From NCBI RefSeq assembly GCF_021130785.1, contig NC_060214.1, positions 107,668,001 through 107,732,000 of the forward strand: 64,000 nt of DNA, read 5' to 3'. Source of the stretch: Homalodisca vitripennis (taxonomy: Eukaryota > Arthropoda > Insecta > Hemiptera > Cicadellidae). Below, piece by piece: positions 24,001 to 33,159 of the stretch. Positions within the stretch are counted from its first letter, which is position 1. Each line of letters begins with the position of its first letter. The translations under genes were made by a program, and so were the position numbers. The notes below the pieces were generated by a model. It searched no databases. It saw nothing but the letters and a program-made list of their open reading frames with translations, and had not been told where the DNA came from.

Positions 24001-26493
24001 TAATTTCCTGGCTTCTTGTTCAAGCTTCCTACTCCATAGAGGGGTTTATGAACTGGAGGCAAAATAATAAATCTACACCTTTTCAAACACACTGAACTAT
24101 CCCTTATTTTGTTTCTTTTGTTATTAATTGTACTTCAATGCAATAAATCAATTTATTGTTTTAAGACTTTTTACAAGTATTAACAACGCCAGTATTGCAG
24201 CACAACGCCAAGTCTAGATATTCTTATAACTATAAATTAAAGATAAAATATTATATTTAAAATTCATAGTTTTTATAATTTGATGTATGTTAAGGTGTAA
24301 AAAGAGTTATTAAAATAATGCCATCAACTAATTAAAACAAATTTATAAATAAACTAACAATAACAACAAATAGATAACAACTAGAAATTAGATTATAATC
24401 TAATTTAAAATAGCAATAACAAGGAGTTGAGACAAATAACATTATAAGAGTAAACCATTTATGAAAACAAATTTGACCCAAAACATATCCTGATAGCTGT
24501 AAAAAAAAGTATTAACCAGTGATCACCTACAAATTACTTTCTGAAAATTAAGTTTTACTAAGTGGTTAAATTCAATTACTAAATTATTTCGATTCCTGGT
24601 ATTATGGTTATGAATATTGGATCTGAAGTCTAATTTATCTGGATTTTTCATAATGTACTATCAAATCGAAAATATACAAATTGATTACCATAGGTATTTC
24701 CTGAGCTATGAAATTGTCACCATTCTAATCTCAAAGATTATGAATAAAGAATATTGTCTTCCAAAAGAGATACTGATTGTAATCCTTAATTATCTGTTAT
24801 GCTGAAAACCCTGTAAGTATTTTGGAAATTGGTGGTCTTGAAGAGGAATATCAATTTATAGAATTCTTTCTGTCACAAGGTAATAATCGGCCTCTCATGT
24901 CATTAGTATTATCAACAGCACTAATTTTTTGGGAATTCAATAATTAGATAACCAGTTAAATTGGAACCTACGCATAGAATATATAAGTAAGGGGCTCTCT
25001 AGGGTTATTTACCTTAAAGGTCACATTAATTGTGCTGTTCCTAAAACTTATGTGAAGACTGTCTATTTTGCCTATTTTCAAGCAATTTCTTGATACGACT
25101 TAACATATTGGGGCAATAGTTTGGGAGTTCAAGGCATTTTAACTATAGAAAAAGCTATCAGATTAATGACTAATTCTCATCCATTGCAACTTTATAACCA
25201 CTTTTATTTTTGTTAGAAATTCAAACTGTTATTGATCTTTTTGTATACGATATTTATCTATATTTAAAAATTCAAAAATATTTCAGATTAAACAATGAAA
25301 TTCATTCCTATAATACACAAACTAAAAATAATGCTGCAATTGGTTTCAACTGTTTTAGTAAAACCTTAAACAGCCATGTAGTGATAGCGTTGAAAATCTA
25401 TAATTCTTTGGAATCATTTATATATAAATGCCCACAAAAATTTTTCATTGGTTTTTATTTTTATATTTGGTTTTAAAATAACCCCTAAGATGAATTAATT
25501 GCATTAAAAAAATGGATTTTTAGATGTGTATCAATTTATAATGTGGATCTGTACATATTTGTATGTATGTATGTGTATAAATACTGTTTTATAATTAATT
25601 GTTTTAAAATTTTATTCAACTGGTACTAGTTTATTTTAAATAAAAGTTTACTTTTCTACATGTTATTGAATAAATCACTTGTTTAGTCTAGAAAAAGAAG
25701 CACATAAGAGCCATTAAATACAAATTTAGGTTAAAGATTATAATTAAAAAGTAATTATTCAATTTAAATGTAAATTAATGTTCTGTTTGGACTTTTCCCA
25801 TGGCTGTATTTTGAGATTGTCAATGATTATAAATAGCAATATGTCAAATAAAGACATGATTATTATAAAAAGTGAGGAGAAAATCATCCATACACACAAT
25901 ACACCCTATCAATAACATTCAGTTCTACCCAGTTTGTTAAATTGTATACCAATTTGAAAATGTCCTTTATCCGATCAATTTGTAATTGTCATTTTGGTAA
26001 AATAATATAGATCTTTATATTAACACCTTGCCTCCTATAAGCTATTGTTAATGACAGATTTTAATTTTTATTACATTGAATACATTTGTAAGACATTCAT
26101 GTCTAGCCCATCAAAAATTGATATTTTAATTACAGTAAGTAGAATAGTTGTATATAGCAGTATATAAAACTGAATTTAAATATAAAAAACTTTAAATTAG
26201 TAAGTATTAAAGTAATATGGAAAAAGGTCAACTTACAAAATAATCTGTACTAGTGCACGTTTAAGCTAAATGTTTTATAATACTTAAACAGTTATTTTCT
26301 GGGAAGAAATTTCAATTTTTTTTCAACTAATCAAAAAGCTCCTTTTAATATAATGGGGAAGACAAAATGGTGCCCACTACTGCCCCAGCAAACCGCCAGG
26401 ACTTGTTGAAACCAACGGTGGACTTGTTGCAAATAAACTTACCTGGGAGTTGAAGGACACGGCCGGCATCTTCACCAAGACTTTAGATGCCAT
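5355..26493 (-). CDS. CCDC74/CCDC92-type coiled-coil protein with Gly/RGG-rich tail, seven exons
   Basis: Seven minus-strand exons (26443-26493, 16620-16809, 15740-15828, 12006-12145, 10275-10389, 7235-7425, 5355-5580) total 1002 nt and give 333 residues plus TAG, with every phase matching. Residues about 46-87 form a coiled coil with the motifs QLEQNIRWLHEQHQ and LRQRNRDLQFQL, which resemble the conserved N-terminal block of vertebrate CCDC74 and CCDC92. Residues about 111-205 form a second coiled coil; KLEDAERLIRRLRRDN resembles the C-terminal CCDC74 block. Residues about 206-333 are low complexity: Gly runs, RGG-like and Tyr/Asn-rich segments. Vertebrate CCDC74/CCDC92 proteins are linked to microtubules, spindle and cilium/centrosome; that role is transferred by family and is not shown here. 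The RGG tail might bind RNA or drive condensation (inference). Start chosen: the first ATG, followed 51 nt later by a perfect GTAAGT donor. I am sure of the gene structure, less sure of the exact orthologue. Confidence 0.9.
6818..7070 (+). mobile_element. tRNA-derived SINE
   Basis: The head has RNA polymerase III box A (TGGCCGAGTGG, 6831-6841) and box B (GGTTCGAATCC, 6883-6893) with Leu/Ser-type long-variable-arm spacing. The acceptor arms do not pair, so it is not a functional tRNA. An unrelated body of about 130 bases and a terminal A run (7061-7069) follow. It lies in intron 6 of the CCDC74-like gene, in antisense orientation. Confidence 0.75.
7235..7425 (-). CDS. CCDC74-like gene, coding exon 6 (Gly-rich)
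   Basis: Encodes residues 196-258 plus two bases of Ser259. It opens with IAALRAAMNKN, which continues the coiled coil in register, then turns into long Gly runs, His/Arg-rich stretches and a Gln/His-rich end. The acceptor is TAACAG and the donor GTAGGA. GC content is far above the surroundings because of GGN codons. Confidence 0.88.
8615..8683 (-). CDS. Candidate alternative last exon of the CCDC74-like gene
   Basis: A good acceptor (TTTGTTTGCAG) precedes a 69-nt frame that is in phase with exon 5 and ends in TGA, encoding VIFDDGRIVKETGFFRTFAI then VQ. Using it would replace the Gly-rich tail with 22 residues. The FFRTFAIV part lies in sequence matching the end of a hairpin MITE found again at 63.1 kb, so this could be transposon exonisation or chance. 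No transcript evidence is available here. Confidence 0.35.
   Translation of the reverse strand, partial: VIFDDGRIVKETGFFRTFAIVQ
9175..9366 (-). pseudogene. 3' end of a mariner element, minus strand
   Basis: The minus-strand frame from about 9366 reads FEKCFKDLKKHWHKCIISNG then NYF, the typical mariner C terminus. It is followed by a terminal-repeat-like end (plus strand AAGGTATGTTCAAAAAGTGA) next to a TA. It lies in intron 5 of the CCDC74-like gene. Confidence 0.7.
10275..10389 (-). CDS. CCDC74-like gene, coding exon 5
   Basis: Completes Lys157 and encodes residues 158-195 (QVMALEARAVEVD, then KLEDAERLIRRLRRDN). The acceptor is CTTTCAG and the donor GTATAC. It leaves phase 0 and could therefore join either the 7235-7425 exon or the candidate alternative exon at 8615-8683. 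Confidence 0.9.
10851..11210. repeat. Three-unit tandem repeat (about 120 bp)
   Basis: Units begin at 10851, 10970 and 11091 with TTGGTAAGTGTA; lengths 119, 121 and about 120 bases with only a few differences. It lies in intron 4 of the CCDC74-like gene. Confidence 0.95.
12006..12145 (-). CDS. CCDC74-like gene, coding exon 4
   Basis: Encodes residues 111-156 plus two bases of Lys157; heptad-rich (for example VEMLDREVTELKAALAEA). The acceptor is TTTCCAG. The donor that keeps the frame is a weak GTTCGT. A nearby GTAGTT would shift the frame to an early stop, so the weak site is preferred. Confidence 0.85.
12248..12575. mobile_element. Foldback (long inverted repeat) element
   Basis: The left arm (12248-12400) and right arm (about 12430-12575) are diverged reverse complements; the best block is ACTCCTAGAATCTGGAGTCC, present in both arms. 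The loop is about 30-40 bases. It lies in intron 3. A related block occurs at 53385-53440. Confidence 0.8.
14208..14426 (-). pseudogene. Non-LTR retrotransposon 3' fragment
   Basis: The 72-codon frame includes CYAGAKLFNLLPQDFKN and LKRRLLNWLKDRSIYTLDEF, the C-terminal tail seen in jockey-like non-LTR reverse transcriptases. The fragment is 5' truncated and lies in intron 3 of the CCDC74-like gene. Confidence 0.75.
15740..15828 (-). CDS. CCDC74-like gene, coding exon 3
   Basis: Encodes residues 81-110 (begins DLQFQLVFSKGG, then a Ser-rich linker ending EEKHKF). The acceptor is TTGCAG and the donor GTAAGT. The split Asp codon (G plus AT) restores the family motif RNRDLQFQL. Confidence 0.9.
16620..16809 (-). 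CDS. CCDC74-like gene, coding exon 2
   Basis: Encodes residues 18-80 and the first base of codon 81. The acceptor reads TGATCAG; the donor is G followed by GTAAAT. It carries most of the conserved N-terminal coiled coil. The 5' part of this exon and its acceptor are the first unit of a five-copy, roughly 151-bp tandem array, so the acceptor used here is the copy nearest the intact donor. Confidence 0.9.
16699..17452. repeat. Five-unit tandem array (about 151 bp each) overlapping coding exon 2
   Basis: Unit starts are 16699, 16851, 17002, 17154 and 17304 (lengths about 152, 151, 152, 150, 149). Unit 1 includes 111 bases of exon 2 with its acceptor; units 2-5 lie in intron 1. Units 2-4 are nearly identical and unit 5 is the most diverged. 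Confidence 0.95.
17991..18050 (+). repeat. Uninterrupted A60 tract
   Basis: Sixty consecutive A within intron 1 of the minus-strand gene (U60 in the transcript). No clear target-site duplication was found, so a retroposon tail is unproven. Confidence 0.95.
19111..20260 (-). pseudogene. Non-LTR retrotransposon reverse transcriptase remnant
   Basis: 20052-20234 encodes TGVPRASVLGPLLFLLYIND (the Q-G of the usual GVPQGSVLGPL motif is changed to R-A). About 20030-19990 reads LFADGTCLV, where the catalytic FADD has become FADG. Further stops follow, then AKLFNSLPHS near 19390 and a tail at 19111-19311. The order matches a decayed jockey-type element in intron 1 of the CCDC74-like gene. Confidence 0.78.
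23628..23700. repeat. GC-rich transposon-end-like block
   Basis: GGGGGCATGGCCCCTTTGG and CCTGGGCCCGTCACTGGG stand out in AT-rich intron. This style recurs near the ends of many animal transposons; class not determined. Confidence 0.35.
23850..24110 (+). pseudogene. Non-LTR retrotransposon 3' fragment
   Basis: The plus-strand frame from about 23920 reads KYAGAKFIDTLPQDVKNTIV then RRQFRR, a stop, and LISWLLVQASYSIEGF, resembling the tail at 14.2 kb. It is broken by an in-frame TGA. Confidence 0.65.
24935..25476 (+). pseudogene. Non-LTR retrotransposon 3' fragment
   Basis: It begins NQLNWNLRIEYISKGLS (the usual 'L.W..HI' block after the polymerase domain), continues through frameshifts, and ends with NNEIHSYNTQTKNN and KIYNSLESF at 25300-25420. 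It is antisense to its host, within intron 1 of the minus-strand gene. Confidence 0.7.
26443..26493 (-). CDS. CCDC74-like gene, coding exon 1
   Basis: Encodes residues 1-17 (MASKVLVKMPAVSFNSQ). The exon ends CAG and is followed by GTAAGT; it leaves phase 0. The 5'UTR continues upstream with no in-frame ATG in the bases just before. Intron 1 is about 9.6 kb. Confidence 0.87.
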
Positions 26494-26900
26494 CTCACCG
26501 AATGTAACAGTGACGTCTTAACAGTTGTCACCTAACAGTACAACCCGACCACACCAGTCCTCATTGGCAACTCAACCACCGAGACGCTCCTGCTGACGAC
26601 TGTGTCCTATAGGTAGTATTTTCGGTGGCACTGACACTCAAAAGCGATCATGCACCAGTTGTGTTTGAACAGTCACTCACATCATAAGAGAAGAAATAGA
26701 AATAACTATAAGCACGGAGACTATTGATTAGTCAGACTCCCTGGCTCCTGCCGGTCTACTGGTATTGATCACCACCCACCCACGTTTCAGCCTCTCACCC
26801 ACCCATCCACCCATTCGCCCACCACCCACTTGCTGTCACAGTACAACACATACATCCCACATCTCTTATCACATATCTGACATTTCATTGTAACTGTGTA
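26494..26900 (-). promoter_or_regulatory. 5'UTR and promoter region of the CCDC74-like gene
   Basis: GC-richer than its surroundings. It contains TGACGTC (CRE-like, 26511-26517), a degenerate X-box-like GTTGTCACCTAAC (26524-26536) and a CCCA/CCAC-rich stretch at 26770-26830. No TATA box is evident. Confidence 0.45.
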
Positions 26901-29900
26901 TTCACTTTATTACATCATAATCTTTACAATTGAATTATCAGCCCACAATGAAAAGCAATCTGTCTAAAAATACATGTTCTTGTGTTAAAACTGATCATTA
27001 AAACTAAATGTACTAATACAAAAATCAATTGATGTTTTATACTAATTTGTATAGTTATTTTATACCTTTTATTTAATACTAATAATATCTTTTAAGCTTT
27101 TTTCTAGAGATAAAACATTAATATCAAACAAAAACTTTTAAGTTGCAACATACATAAGAACAAGACTGATATATATTATTAATATATTTACAATATTTTG
27201 TTTTGTATGAAATATAACTACTATACATTATTAAATGAATCCATTACAATAATATGAATTTGTTCTATAAAAATATTAAAGTTGTACTTTCTCATCTTGA
27301 AATGCTCATGAGACTCAAATACACACAAATAACATTTGTAATATTAAATCATCTGTGAAAACTATAAATTATCATATAAATTAGCTTTGTTAATGATAGT
27401 TATATTAATTTTATTCAATTGGAAATTTACAGCGGCAAACATAAATAAAAATGCAGTGACAGGATGATCACTTTGGTTCTATGTATGTTTTGAAAAATAA
27501 GAATATTAAACCCAAATAAAAATGTTCTTTCTCATGGACCATTTGATGGAAATCAAATAGGAAAAATTATTGAGTTTTAAATTTTTTTATTGAAAAAGTA
27601 AATGTTTTTACTCCCAATATACAAAAATTACATAATTTAATCCATGAATTGTACAAACTGTGTGAACATGTTGGACATATTTTGTATAGGTCTTTAGAAA
27701 AGTCTTTGAACTCTATGTTAGTTATAAATTATACTTGAAGAGTTTAACTATAGCTAACTAATAAAATTAAATCAATAATAATATTAAATAATTACTTATA
27801 AAAATGTATAATTCATGGTATTTTACATTAACAAATTATTGACACTTAATAAAAATTTTGTAATCTCTATGTGTGTTATATTAATATCATTTAGAAAAAT
27901 GTAATTGTAATTTGAATATAAAATTGTATACATTTGTAAAGTATTGCAACACCTTTGACTTTTGTGCTTGTACAAAATATTATTTTCATATTTATATAGT
28001 GGATTTCAATAAACCAAACACCATGGATTTAAAACAATTTGCTCATAATAAAATTTGTTTTAACTCCAAACTAAAATAATATTTAGCATTTTGAGGTTGG
28101 CATGCCTGCAGGAAAGAAACCCTCTCCTTCCTTGCCATCTGATTGAGCTGTTCAGTTTTGCTGAAGGCCTGTTCCCAGATGCTAGCCCAAAATCAAATAG
28201 GGCTGATTTGATTTGTATTTTGCACCTGGTGTTATTATTTATTTATTTTATAATGAATGGTTTAAAATAAAACCAAACAAAGTTTAAGTGTATTTTTAAG
28301 TGAAAATATATACTTTTAAATCTCACTGAGAATCTTCATAAAACAGAGGTAAAGGTTATGAATTTATTTATGTTTAAATATGGTGAATTTCAAGCTTCTT
28401 CAATACATTTAGTATAATTAAATTAAGCTTGACTAACCCTTGTAATTTATCTACTACGTCAAATTTCACTGATAATTATTTGAGTAATTTTCTTGTACTG
28501 TGTTAATTTACCTGACAGAGTTATCTACCTTACTGATCAATAGCAGTATATTGATTAAAACTGGCAGTTGAAAACACATATATTCCTTAGGTCAGGTTAT
28601 AAATTCAAATTGCTGTTTACAATTTTTACTTTTTCAATTTAATGCATTGTTTCTTTAAAGTAGATTCTGAGAACCACGATAAGGATCAAATAAAACTTAC
28701 TAATTTGTATAATTTATAAATATTTTGAATCTTTAACCAACAATATTTTAGTAGACATACAGACAGCAACAGAATAGCTGAGTGGTACATTACTTGTGGT
28801 GAATAAGTTACTTTGGGTAGTAATAATATTGTTTTCTATCCAAATTATAGGTTATAAATTATTTAGGCTTGCACTGCAAAATGAAATTGGTAGGCTATTA
28901 CATGAATGCAATAAGGAAGAGCAAATTATTAACAAGGTTGTGAGGATTATTTGCCCAAGACATTTCTGTCTGTCTATCTGTTTGATGTCTTTCTTGAAGT
29001 GCGTACAAGATAACTGACAGTGGTTGCAAACTAAATTTGTACAAAATTACAAATTTTACTGAAAGTAGCTAATTATAAAGTTTATAATGTTGTAACTGAA
29101 TAGTATGACATACTAACAAATTTTATGTATTGTGAATTTTTTTTAATATTAAAAATTGTATTAAAGTAATTTTTTGAATAAAAAATAAATAAAACAAAGT
29201 TTGCTGAAAAAATTACTAAATGGCTATTAGCAGAGCGATATATCATATTTCTGTAGAGCGATAAGATTAGTCAGAGATACCAGTTACAAATATATCCTAT
29301 CAGCTGGTAAGCTATGGTTGACAAATCCAGTATCCGTTGTTACTGATAACCACATCGATTACTTCCAGTCTTAGTGGATTCCAGTAAAAGACTAACATAC
29401 CATAACTTACCTATACTTAGCAGATATTTCTCGTGGATATAGGTGAGTATATTTATTGAGTAGGAAAGTATAAATTGATTCTATGAATTATTACTAAATG
29501 CTATTTAAATCTGTGTATTGCAATTACTGTCATGTCAGTATTACCAAATGCTTTTCAGATCTATGCCGACTGCAAAATTTCCCAACGCTCAAACCCTTTT
29601 GAAGAAAAAATATATTTAAAAAAATTATAGGGTGTAATGTATGGTACAATAATTTTTAAGCATAATAATCTTTCACGCCTCAACAATTTCAAAGTTAATC
29701 TCTGCACGTTAAGAAAGGATGTACAAAGCTAGACTAGTTTTTCCCTGCAATGGTGACTTTTATTCTTTAGTATTATATCCCATTTAAGACATTTCTAATA
29801 GTAGATACCGAATAAACTGCTTAATTTTGTACACATTTTAAAAGACTCATAATATGAGTTTAGGGTAGCTATTTAAAACATGACTCTATGTAATAACGTA

Positions 29901-30070
29901 GTAAAAATTAATTTGAAAGAAATCTCACTATTCTGTATTTAGTTTTTGACGTGGATTTTTTTGACCAAACTTAAAAAAATAATACAGCGCTGCTTTCCTA
30001 TTTGTTCCCTCTAATTCAGATCTTAAAAAAGATGAGTAGAGTAAACTATGCTAAAACTTGTTAACTTTTT
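26900..30070. other. Intergenic or slgA 5' intron
   Basis: AT-rich, no gene. At 29220-29441 a more complex stretch ends in a strong donor (ATAG then GTGAGT) and could be a non-coding first exon of slgA; see findings. A GC-richer patch at 28090-28210 was not identified. Confidence 0.45.
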
Positions 30071-30320
30071 ATTGACTGAGCGTCAGTGAAGCCTATCGCT
30101 CGAAACAAGAGGTTGGAATAGTTTAATTTATGTCTGTCTGTCTGCATAATATCTCAAAAACGAACTAACCTATACTTAAAATTTTGCATAAAGCTGTATT
30201 TCTATATAGGCAACACTGAGTTCAGTGATGGTTCATGTCACTCCATTGGATTTGGCTGAGTGTTAGCAAACATTTTTACATTGGTTTTATGGGTAACTAT
30301 GATAGCAATGAGAAAATAGT
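30070..30320 (+). repeat. Interspersed repeat, copy 1 (pair with 40985)
   Basis: Blocks GTCTGTCTGTCTGC, TTCTATATAGGCAACACT, CACTCCATT.GATTT.GCTGAG and TTTTTACATTGG occur in the same order at 40985-41195. Confidence 0.8.
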
Positions 30321-30372
30321 AGAAAAATTAATTTTTAAACTCCATACAATCATATAAGATTTTATCATACTA

Positions 30373-31010
30373 GGGTTATTCCCCCTAGAAAGTAACAGAC
30401 GTTTTTGAATGGTTGGACAGTGGGCGGGGCAAGATCTGTCAGCGAGAAAGATTATGGTAACTGTTTTTTGGGATGCTAAGGTTATGATTCTGGTTGATTT
30501 CCTTCAACGAGGATCAACAATCAACGCAGAGAGGTACTGTGAAACATTGCAGAAGCTACGGCGAGCAATACAAAACAAGCGTAGGGGAAAATTGAGCTCA
30601 AAAATTTTGTTTTTCCACAACAATGCATGTCACCATATAACCAATCATACACAAGTCTGGGATGATTTTGATTGGGAAGTGTTTGATCATCCGCCTTATA
30701 GCCAAGATCTGGCACTAAGCGACTACCACATCTTTCCACCGATGAAGACCTTGCTCGCAACGCAGCGCTTCGATAGTGACGCTGAACTTCACGCTGGCTT
30801 TAATCAGTGGTTAACATCTCAAACGACAGATTTCTACAAAGCTGGAATCAAAAAGCTTGTGTCACGTTATAATAAATGTCTCAATTTGAACGTGTTTTAT
30901 GTTGAAAAACAGCCTAAGAGTGTAGCTTTTAAATGTATATAATAAAATGATCCTATTTCAGTTGGTTAGTATTGATTTAAAAATGTCTGTTACTTTCTGG
31001 ATAGCCCTCG
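30373..31010 (+). mobile_element. Internally deleted mariner element with both terminal repeats
   Basis: About 30-bp inverted ends (both contain AGAAAGTAACAGAC) are flanked by a TA duplication (30371-30372 and 31011-31012). Inside, 30409-30942 encodes only the C-terminal half of a mariner transposase. The first catalytic Asp is lost with the deleted 5' half. The second is changed to Asn (HNNACHH at about 30616 instead of HDNARPH), and the spacing to the third Asp (SDY, 30721) is one codon short. It is dead, but its ends could still be recognised in trans. Confidence 0.88.
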
Positions 31011-31298
31011 TACATCTAACATTTTTATTCATAGAGTAAAATAAAAATAACTTGGTGGAAAGTCAATTTTAAGTCAGTGACAAGATATGATTTCAGCACA
31101 CTCTTGTGTTGTGGTACTCTTCCTACCTCACCAGAACTTTTATTATTTAAATACTGTTATAAAAAACTAAATCAATGAACAAAAATGTAAATGTATCATG
31201 TACCAAGCAAAATATCTTGTAAAAGATTTCTTGTGTAGACTTCAAATTTTACATGAAACTTAATTTCTGTATGTACAAGAATGAGTTCTATGCAGATA

Positions 31299-32300
31299 CG
31301 AGGCGTTTTCAGAAATTAAGTACCGATTCATTCTACTGTTGCCGTAACACTGCAATCGGTGTTCCGCGCATGCGCACTAGTCGTCCTTGTTCACTGGCTA
31401 TTGACTCACGCCATTTTAGTTGTTTTACGTTGTGTTTTCAGTTTTCTCTCAACATTTAAAATGTTTAAGACAATTAGTAATCAAGACAATTAGTGATCCT
31501 GCCAATTGTGAGATTTGTTCTGTAATAAGATTTTTGAACGCAAGGAATGTGAAACCGGCTGAAATTTATTGTCAACTTCAAGATGTTTACGGGGAAGACG
31601 AAATGAATGAAGGAATTGTGAGAAAGTGGGTTAGAATGTTCAATGGCGGTCGAACAAATGTGCATTATGAGAATCCAAGCGGTCGGCTTCTCTCGTCACC
31701 GATGATCTGGTAAGGGTAGTTGACGAAAAAATCTGAGAGAACAGACGTTTCACTATGACAACGCTATCTGACGATTTCTAACAAATTTCACACACTTGTA
31801 CGAAATTGTTACAGACCGCTTAGGTTATTGCAAGCTGTGTTCTCGATGGGTTCCAAAAATGCTCAAAATCAAGAGACTCGGAAGTGCTTTGCTTTTCTCA
31901 CACGGTACAGTGATGATGGTGAGGATTTTTCAAATAAAATTGTGACAGGTGATGAAACGGGTCCGTCATGTTACACCCGAATCCTAACAGCAGTCAATGG
32001 AGTGGCGACATACGCCATCCCCAAAGAAACAAAAATTCAAGACGACAATGCCTGCACAAAAATCATGTGCACTGTCTTTTAGGATCGGAAAGGTGTTTTG
32101 CTGAAACCTTGAGAAAACTAAGGCGGGCAATTCAAAACAAATGGAGAGGAATGCTCAGTAACGGAATTGTGTTGCTCCATGACAATGCTCGGCCCCATAC
32201 CACTGGTGACACTCAATCATAGGTTCGACAATTTTGTTGGGAGCAGTTAGATCACCCACCCTACTGCCCAGACTTGGCACCGTCTGATTTTTTGTTGCCA
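31299..32300 (+). pseudogene. Degenerate mariner transposase copy
   Basis: It starts after a TA (31297-31298). The N-terminal helix-turn-helix region is at 31534-31690 (AEIYCQLQDVYGED, GIVRKWVRMFNGGRTNVH). Later pieces keep TGDET (31948), LLHDNARPH (about 32173) and PDLAPSD (32271-32288), so all three catalytic Asp codons of the DD34D triad survive. They sit in different frames with an in-frame TAG at 32219-32221. The 3' end is missing, replaced by other mariner debris. Confidence 0.85.
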
Positions 32301-32470
32301 AACGTTTAAGATCCAAAAAATTCTAAAAAATTTCATGAGCCAATTGATATGCCAACATCGTTATGTTCATAACTATTTCTTCCACTTTTTTCACGTTTTC
32401 ATCGGTTGTTAATGTGCTGGAGCGTTCGTCGTCTTCACAGCCAACTTTGAAATGTTTCTACTTCTAAATC
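32300..32470 (-). pseudogene. Mariner fragment, linker region, minus strand
   Basis: The minus-strand frame from about 32452 reads CEDDERSS then TTDENVKKVEEIV, the inter-domain linker of a mariner transposase. It duplicates a region also present in the neighbouring fragment, so it is a separate insertion. Confidence 0.65.
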
Positions 32471-32587
32471 CTTATTTTACAAGTAGCAGACTCACCATAG
32501 GCCTTTTTTTTTACATTTTCCACACTTTGTTACACTTTATTTTATTTTTCATTCAAAATTTGATAAAAATTCTTTGATCTATTTCCT

Positions 32588-33153
32588 TTAACATACAAAA
32601 ATCGCTGAGTTCATAAAACACATCTTAACCTTAGCAGTTGCCTCTGAAAAAGTAAGATCAAGGACAATGATGTTCAGTTCTTTTGCAATCAATTTCACGA
32701 ATAATCTTCGATCAGATTGTACGAGTCCACGCACCCTTGTCAAGTTCACATCCGTGAGGTTGATGGTCGTCCACTGCGGTTCATCTTCAACATTCGTTCT
32801 TCCTTTACTAAACATTTTATGCCAATGAAAAACTTGAGCTCTTGATTTAACCTTTTCTCCAAAAGCCTTCTGAAGTTTACCGTAAGCTTTCGTCACGTTT
32901 TCATCCAATTTAACGCAAATAGAAATAACATATCATTGCGCAATATTAAGCGGTTCTATTTCCGTGGCGAGAGACACAAATACGTGTTAACTTATTACAG
33001 CACAACTCACAACTGAGCAGTTGCATCAATGTGGTGCTTGAGCTAGAAGTAGCTTATAGACCAAGGTCAAAGATATTGTGCCTACTCAAGCCTGCAGGGC
33101 TGCCTCATCTTGTAAAGAAAATCAGTCTCATTATTTTATTGACGCACCTCGTG
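32588..33153 (-). pseudogene. 5' part of another mariner, minus strand, with terminal repeat
   Basis: The 106-codon frame contains AYGKLQKAFGEKVKSRAQVF, HWHKMFSKGRTNVEDEP and VRGLVQSDRRLFVKLIAKEL, the mariner DNA-binding domain. The outer end near 33153 reads CACGAGGTGCGTC on the minus strand, next to TA. The catalytic domain is absent. Confidence 0.8.
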
Positions 33154-33159
33154 TATATA

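Larger units (their letters stand above)
17453..26442 (-). other. Intron 1 of the CCDC74-like gene
   Basis: About 9 kb (beyond the tandem array) of AT-rich sequence holding the A60 tract, three LINE fragments and the GC-rich block. A plus-strand donor-like GCAGGTGAGTAC at 21138 and a transposon-like ACAGGGTGTTTCATGAACAC at 21206 were noted. No other exon is supported. Confidence 0.7.

Noticed and set aside
26524..26536. X-box at the CCDC74-like promoter
   Set aside because: GTTGTCACCTAAC has about three mismatches to the consensus, too degenerate to call.
28090..28210. Possible small RNA gene in a GC-richer patch
   Set aside because: No internal promoter boxes, no clear fold and no terminator.
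31253..31459. 68-codon frame at the mariner 5' end
   Set aside because: Lies across the terminal repeat and untranslated start of the transposon; no domain.
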